Shown here: positions 5,982 to 8,596 of the stretch, one piece after another
Layout of the letters: each line of letters begins with the position of its first letter
Position numbering within the stretch: the first letter of the stretch is position 1
NCBI GenBank assembly: GCA_900555915.1
Contig: USNC01000046.1
Span: 1-8,596, forward strand
DNA from: an uncultured Porphyromonadaceae bacterium
GTDB lineage: Bacteria > Bacteroidota > Bacteroidia > Bacteroidales > Muribaculaceae
Reading direction: 5' to 3'
DNA length: 8,596 nt
The notes under the pieces: model-generated
The model's input: the letters and a program-made list of their open reading frames with translations, nothing else
What the model was told of the DNA's origin: nothing
The model's database searches: none
Position numbers and translations under genes: made by a program

Positions 5982-7589
5982 CTACTCTATTCTGAAAAAA
6001 TCAAAATCTGCATATCCTTCCCCCTGAACCACGTTGGGTGAGGAAGCGAAAATGCCGGTTTTAGCACCAATCCAGGTGCCGGGGGTTACTTCACATGCCG
6101 GACCGAGACGAAAGAACTCGCTGCCATCCAGACTGTACGAATATATACATTCATGGTCGGAGATGAGTTCGGAGCGCAGCCATACTGGACATTCATCTAT
6201 TTCGACCGATGCCACTTCCTCCGGAGTCACCGCATATTTGTCTTTCTTTCCGGTCACTACTGCCGCCCGAATGCCTGATTCTCCTTTTATTACGGCTATG
6301 TATGAATAGGAGTTGCCCATGGTGATGAGTCCGGCTCGCTCGCCTGTGGCTCTGAACTCCGGCTTCACGAGCGCGGTCGCGGTGTAGTGGCTCGACGGTA
6401 ACTTCTGAAGATAAAGATTACCGGCGTAGTAAAGGTTGCCTTTTTCTGTAGGACAGGAGATGGCATACAGGCGCATGTGGCCGGGATTGGCCGTTAGCGA
6501 ATACCATTCGCTGCGTGGGTTGCTCTGCCACTGCCATTGTTGCGAGGGAATGGTCTGGTCAAACTCGTCTGAAGTCTGAGGCACAGTCTGTGCCGTGCTT
6601 TTTGCCCTCGGCTTCCGGTAGGTCTCCACTGGAGTGCCGATGCCGTCGCCGTCATTGTCCTCTCCGATGATGATCCAGTCGTCTTCTGTCCATGCAGCAG
6701 GCTGTAGATGCACAACGCGGCCATGGATCCCCTTCGATTGAAAATGCACAAACCACCATTCCCCGCTGTCGGCGGTGTCGGTCAACCCTCCCTGATGCGG
6801 GCCGTTGATGTCTGATTTCCCCTGGTGCATCACGCGCCGGGCTTCGTAAGGTCCATATATGTCGCGCGAGCGGAGCACAGTCTGCCAGCCGGTCTCCACT
6901 CCTCCTGCAGGTGCGAAGATATAATACCAGCCGTCGCGCTTATACATTTTCAATCCCTCCAGAATGGGGTTGGCCTCTTCATCATGATAGACTGTGACGC
7001 CGTTGTCGAGAAGTTGCATTCCGTCCGGTGTCATGCGGTGAAGCACTGCCGGGCCTCCTCGGTGTATGCTGTGCACGAGATAAGCATCCCCGTTGTCATC
7101 CCAGAAAGGACACGGATCTTCCCATTTCGCCACTTCGAGCATCTGGGTGAGATCCCACTCTCCACGGGGATCTGTTGCGCGGGCCACAAACAGTCCGTCT
7201 TCCGGCGTGCAGAAATATACGTAGTATAGCCCGTCATGATATCTGATGGCGGGTGCCCAGCTCCCTTCTCCATGCGCCGGACGGTCATATTTCGATGATG
7301 GCAGACGGTCGTAGACATGATTGACTATTTCCCAGTTTACCAGATCTGTGGAATGAAGCACCGGTATACCCGGCATGCAGGTGAAACTCGAGGCCACCAT
7401 CCAATAGTCGTCGCCAACCCGGATCACGTCCGGATCGGAATAATCCGCATGTATGATGGGATTGACATATGTCCCTTCACCCGTGTCCGGATTCCAGCAG
7501 CTTCCGGCTGCGGATATGCAGCAAAGGCTTGCGGCGGCAATTGCGATCGTCTTTATCAGGGATGGAGATATGAGTGTCTGTTTATGCAT
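5982..7589 (-). CDS. Secreted glycoside hydrolase family 43 (xylosidase/arabinofuranosidase type)
   Basis: GH43 enzymes are inverting glycosidases that remove xylose or arabinose units from plant hemicellulose. The 535-residue protein has a signal sequence with a hydrophobic core at 12-30 ending AGSC, so Cys31 may be lipidated and the enzyme surface- or periplasm-anchored. The five-bladed propeller domain spans about 40-325. Expected catalytic residues are all visible: base Asp52 (ADYSDPDVIRVGDDYWM), pKa-modulating Asp158 (WEDPCPFWDDNGDAYLVHS) and acid Glu211 (NPILEGLKMYKRDGWYY). DNDGDGIGTPV at 311-321 is typical of one Bacteroidetes GH43 subgroup (subfamily 12 is my guess). Residues 340-535 fit the C-terminal beta-sandwich of beta-xylosidases (DEFD...WQWQSNP; AGLITMGNSYSYIAV). 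The ATG at 7589 gives the complete signal. No SusC/SusD pair or sensor lies in the window, so it is not within a visible polysaccharide utilisation locus. The exact substrate is unknown. Confidence 0.92.
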   Translation of the reverse strand: MHKQTLISPSLIKTIAIAAASLCCISAAGSCWNPDTGEGTYVNPIIHADYSDPDVIRVGDDYWMVASSFTCMPGIPVLHSTDLVNWEIVNHVYDRLPSSKYDRPAHGEGSWAPAIRYHDGLYYVYFCTPEDGLFVARATDPRGEWDLTQMLEVAKWEDPCPFWDDNGDAYLVHSIHRGGPAVLHRMTPDGMQLLDNGVTVYHDEEANPILEGLKMYKRDGWYYIFAPAGGVETGWQTVLRSRDIYGPYEARRVMHQGKSDINGPHQGGLTDTADSGEWWFVHFQSKGIHGRVVHLQPAAWTEDDWIIIGEDNDGDGIGTPVETYRKPRAKSTAQTVPQTSDEFDQTIPSQQWQWQSNPRSEWYSLTANPGHMRLYAISCPTEKGNLYYAGNLYLQKLPSSHYTATALVKPEFRATGERAGLITMGNSYSYIAVIKGESGIRAAVVTGKKDKYAVTPEEVASVEIDECPVWLRSELISDHECIYSYSLDGSEFFRLGPACEVTPGTWIGAKTGIFASSPNVVQGEGYADFDFFRIE

Positions 7590-7637
7590 CTTTCAGTCTT
7601 ACGCATGTTTTTGATTACGGTGATTTTTCTGACTGTT

Positions 7638-7650
7638 TCACCCGGGGTGA
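7638..7650. promoter_or_regulatory. Operator-like palindrome at the predicted GH43 start site
   Basis: TCACCC-G-GGGTGA is a perfect 13-base inverted repeat with a one-base centre. It is GC-rich in an otherwise A/T-rich region and sits where the leftward transcript from the 7653-7660 -7 element should begin (near 7646). This position would suit a repressor site. The binding protein is unknown. Confidence 0.45.
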
Positions 7651-7652
7651 CG

Positions 7653-7669
7653 CAAAATTACTAATTTTG
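7653..7669. repeat. Palindrome made of two divergent -7 elements
   Basis: CAAAATTA-C-TAATTTTG is a perfect 17-base inverted repeat centred on 7661. Each arm is a full match to the Bacteroidetes -7 consensus TAnnTTTG, the left arm read leftward (GH43) and the right arm read rightward (DUF3332 gene). If both are used, polymerase binding in one direction would exclude the other. Confidence 0.6.
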
Positions 7670-7684
7670 GTTGAGATATACAAA
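7653..7684 (-). promoter_or_regulatory. Bacteroidetes-type promoter of the GH43 gene
   Basis: Read leftward, TTTG at 7684-7681 is followed after 20 bases by TAATTTTG at 7660-7653. This matches the -33 TTTG / -7 TAnnTTTG promoter of the Bacteroidetes primary sigma factor with standard spacing. Transcription would begin near 7646, giving a GH43 leader of about 55 bases. It is the only promoter in the window with both boxes exact. Confidence 0.7.
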
Positions 7685-7698
7685 TATTGGTCTGTGCA

Positions 7699-7716
7699 TG
7701 GCCCGAAAGAGGGCCA
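7699..7716. other. Short GC-rich hairpin in the divergent region
   Basis: TGGCCC (7699-7704) pairs perfectly with GGGCCA (7711-7716) across a six-base loop GAAAGA. No T-run follows on the plus strand, so it is not an intrinsic terminator for rightward transcription. It may be a leader structure or a protein site. Confidence 0.4.
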
Positions 7717-7916
7717 CGGCGAGAAATCTTTGTGCCTGTCGAAGTTTTTTACGATTTTCACTAAACAAAGGTTCTGTTATAGATGTTTTATTTGTATACG
7801 ATGTTTCGGATTATGCCGATTCTGAATGCGTGGATATTTTTGTTGATGTATCTTCGTTTTCCGGAAATGTCTGATCTGAACACACACATATATTTCAACT
7901 GTATCTAAATAGCCAT

Positions 7917-8456
7917 ATGAGAAAAATCGTAATATCGGTTGCAGCCGCGGCCTTGATGTGTTCATCACTGACCTCATGTATGGGGCAGTTCGCTCTTTGT
8001 AAGAATCTTTATGCGTGGAACGAACAGATATCCAATAAATTTGTCAACGAACTCGTTTTCGTGGCTTTCTGGATCCTGCCTGTCTATGAGGTATGCGGAC
8101 TGGCTGATGTCCTCGTGCTCAATTCCATCGAGTTCTGGAGCGGCGACAATCCGATGACCGCCTCCGCCCGCACAATCGACACCGACAGCGGTCGCTACCT
8201 TGTGAAGTGCGATGGAAAGGGCTACGACATAACTCTTGAGGCCACCGGCCAGTCTTATCGTCTCGACTTCGCCGCTGACTCGCAGACTTGGTCGCTTCAG
8301 TATGATGGTAAGGAATATCCTCTGATGACTTATGTAGACTCCGATCATGTGTCAATGCCCGTAGGCGACGGCCATTGGCAGACTGTCGAACTGTCGCAGA
8401 CCGGAGTGCTCGCCTACAGGCAGATGGCTCAGCCTGCGATGCTCGCCTATAAATAA
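7917..8456 (+). CDS. DUF3332-family lipoprotein
   Basis: This 179-residue protein has a signal peptide (basic MRK, hydrophobic core 4-16) and a good lipobox LTSC with Cys21, so it is probably a lipoprotein. Residues 22-80 carry the pattern I know from DUF3332: MGQFALCKNLYAWN, KFVNELVFVAFWILPVYEVCGLADVLVLNSIEFWSGDNP. Within that, 45-70 is hydrophobic enough to touch or cross the membrane. The rest (85-179) is hydrophilic and probably beta-rich (RYLVKCDGKGYDITLEATGQSYRLDF, TWSLQYDGKEYPLM). No biochemical function is known to me for the family. The ATG at 7917 is the natural start of the signal peptide. No Shine-Dalgarno is visible, and the leader is A/T-rich. It is divergent from GH43, and no further gene follows it in the window. 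Confidence 0.85.
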   Translation: MRKIVISVAAAALMCSSLTSCMGQFALCKNLYAWNEQISNKFVNELVFVAFWILPVYEVCGLADVLVLNSIEFWSGDNPMTASARTIDTDSGRYLVKCDGKGYDITLEATGQSYRLDFAADSQTWSLQYDGKEYPLMTYVDSDHVSMPVGDGHWQTVELSQTGVLAYRQMAQPAMLAYK

Positions 8457-8596
8457 TTTTCCGTCCGGGCAATCCAAAAGGGCATTCGTTTGTTGTATTC
8501 TCTGAAGAGACAGTGAATATCGCTGCAAAAAACTGAAATAAACATATAAATTAACTTAAGTTTCGTATCTTGAATTTTATGTTGATTATATAGGCG
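8457..8596. other. A/T-rich tail with no gene seen
   Basis: After the DUF3332 stop I find no open frame, RNA gene or convincing terminator. A perfect palindrome AACTTAAGTT lies at 8553-8562, and a four-base-pair hairpin TCTC-TGAA-GAGA at 8499-8510 is too weak to call. TATCTTGA at 8567-8574 is a poor match to a -7 element. Confidence 0.5.

Larger units (their letters stand above)
7590..7916. other. Divergent intergenic region between GH43 and the DUF3332 gene
   Basis: No convincing gene lies in these 327 bases; the short open frames here lack codon bias and recognisable motifs. It contains a strong leftward promoter (7653-7684), two adjacent perfect palindromes (7638-7650 and 7653-7669), and a hairpin TGGCCC-GAAAGA-GGGCCA (7699-7716). 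Two rightward TAnnTTTG matches could serve the DUF3332 gene: TAATTTTG at 7662-7669 (leader about 240 bases) and TATTTTTG at 7835-7842 (leader about 70 bases). Neither has a good -33 TTTG at the usual distance, so the rightward start is undecided. Confidence 0.6.

Noticed and set aside
7671..7874. Small 67-codon open frame in the divergent region
   Set aside because: It has no recognisable motif, signal or start context, and it overlaps other short open frames in the same A/T-rich region.
8505..8513. AAGAGACAG, identical to the last nine bases of the Tn5 mosaic end
   Set aside because: Only nine bases match and upstream bases differ. A nine-base match somewhere in 8.6 kb is not surprising, so it is not taken as a second adapter.

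Overview
This window looks like a fragment of a gut Bacteroidales genome, possibly Muribaculaceae, although the family is a guess. The evidence for the order is a Bacteroidetes-type UvrA, the lack of Shine-Dalgarno sequences with A/T-rich leaders instead, one near-perfect Bacteroidetes promoter (TTTG, 20 bases, TAATTTTG), a DUF3332 lipoprotein, a secreted GH43 glycosidase and a Yip1-family membrane protein. Coding GC is moderate, roughly half. The first 37 bases are not genomic. They are the Illumina Nextera i7-side adapter with the Tn5 mosaic end, so the left edge is a contig end from a tagmentation library.

Layout. From 39 to 2943 three genes run rightward with almost no spacing: the 3' three-quarters of uvrA (nucleotide excision repair), a small predicted lipoprotein of unknown function, and a macrodomain-like protein of the phage-associated A1S_2505 type that overlaps the lipoprotein gene by 11 bases. 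From 7589 down to 2903 four genes run leftward: a GH43 glycosidase, a Yip1-family membrane protein, smpB (tmRNA-binding trans-translation factor) and a U32-family gene. smpB and the U32 gene share an ATGA stop/start. The U32 gene is split by one extra base in a C4 run, just after its conserved cysteine cluster. The two gene groups converge and overlap by 41 bases at 2903-2943. A DUF3332 lipoprotein gene is read rightward from 7917 and is divergent from GH43.

Non-coding regions. The 327-base divergent region 7590-7916 holds the best promoter in the window and two adjacent perfect palindromes. The 147-base gap between the Yip1 gene and smpB holds an AACCTTAT-type tandem array, a 60-base-period direct repeat and a perfect hairpin. 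The 70-base gap between GH43 and the Yip1 gene holds a perfect 2 x 18 base tandem repeat. The last 140 bases (8457-8596) are A/T-rich. I see no gene or convincing terminator there, only a 10-base palindrome at 8553-8562.

How the genes fit together. Apart from the translationally coupled pairs, these are mostly housekeeping genes (DNA repair, ribosome rescue, RNA modification) beside single cell-envelope and carbohydrate genes. I found no mobile element, CRISPR array, RNA gene or clear new multi-gene system. The items most worth checking are the adapter chimera, the U32 frameshift, the divergent operator-like palindromes and the intergenic repeat cluster.
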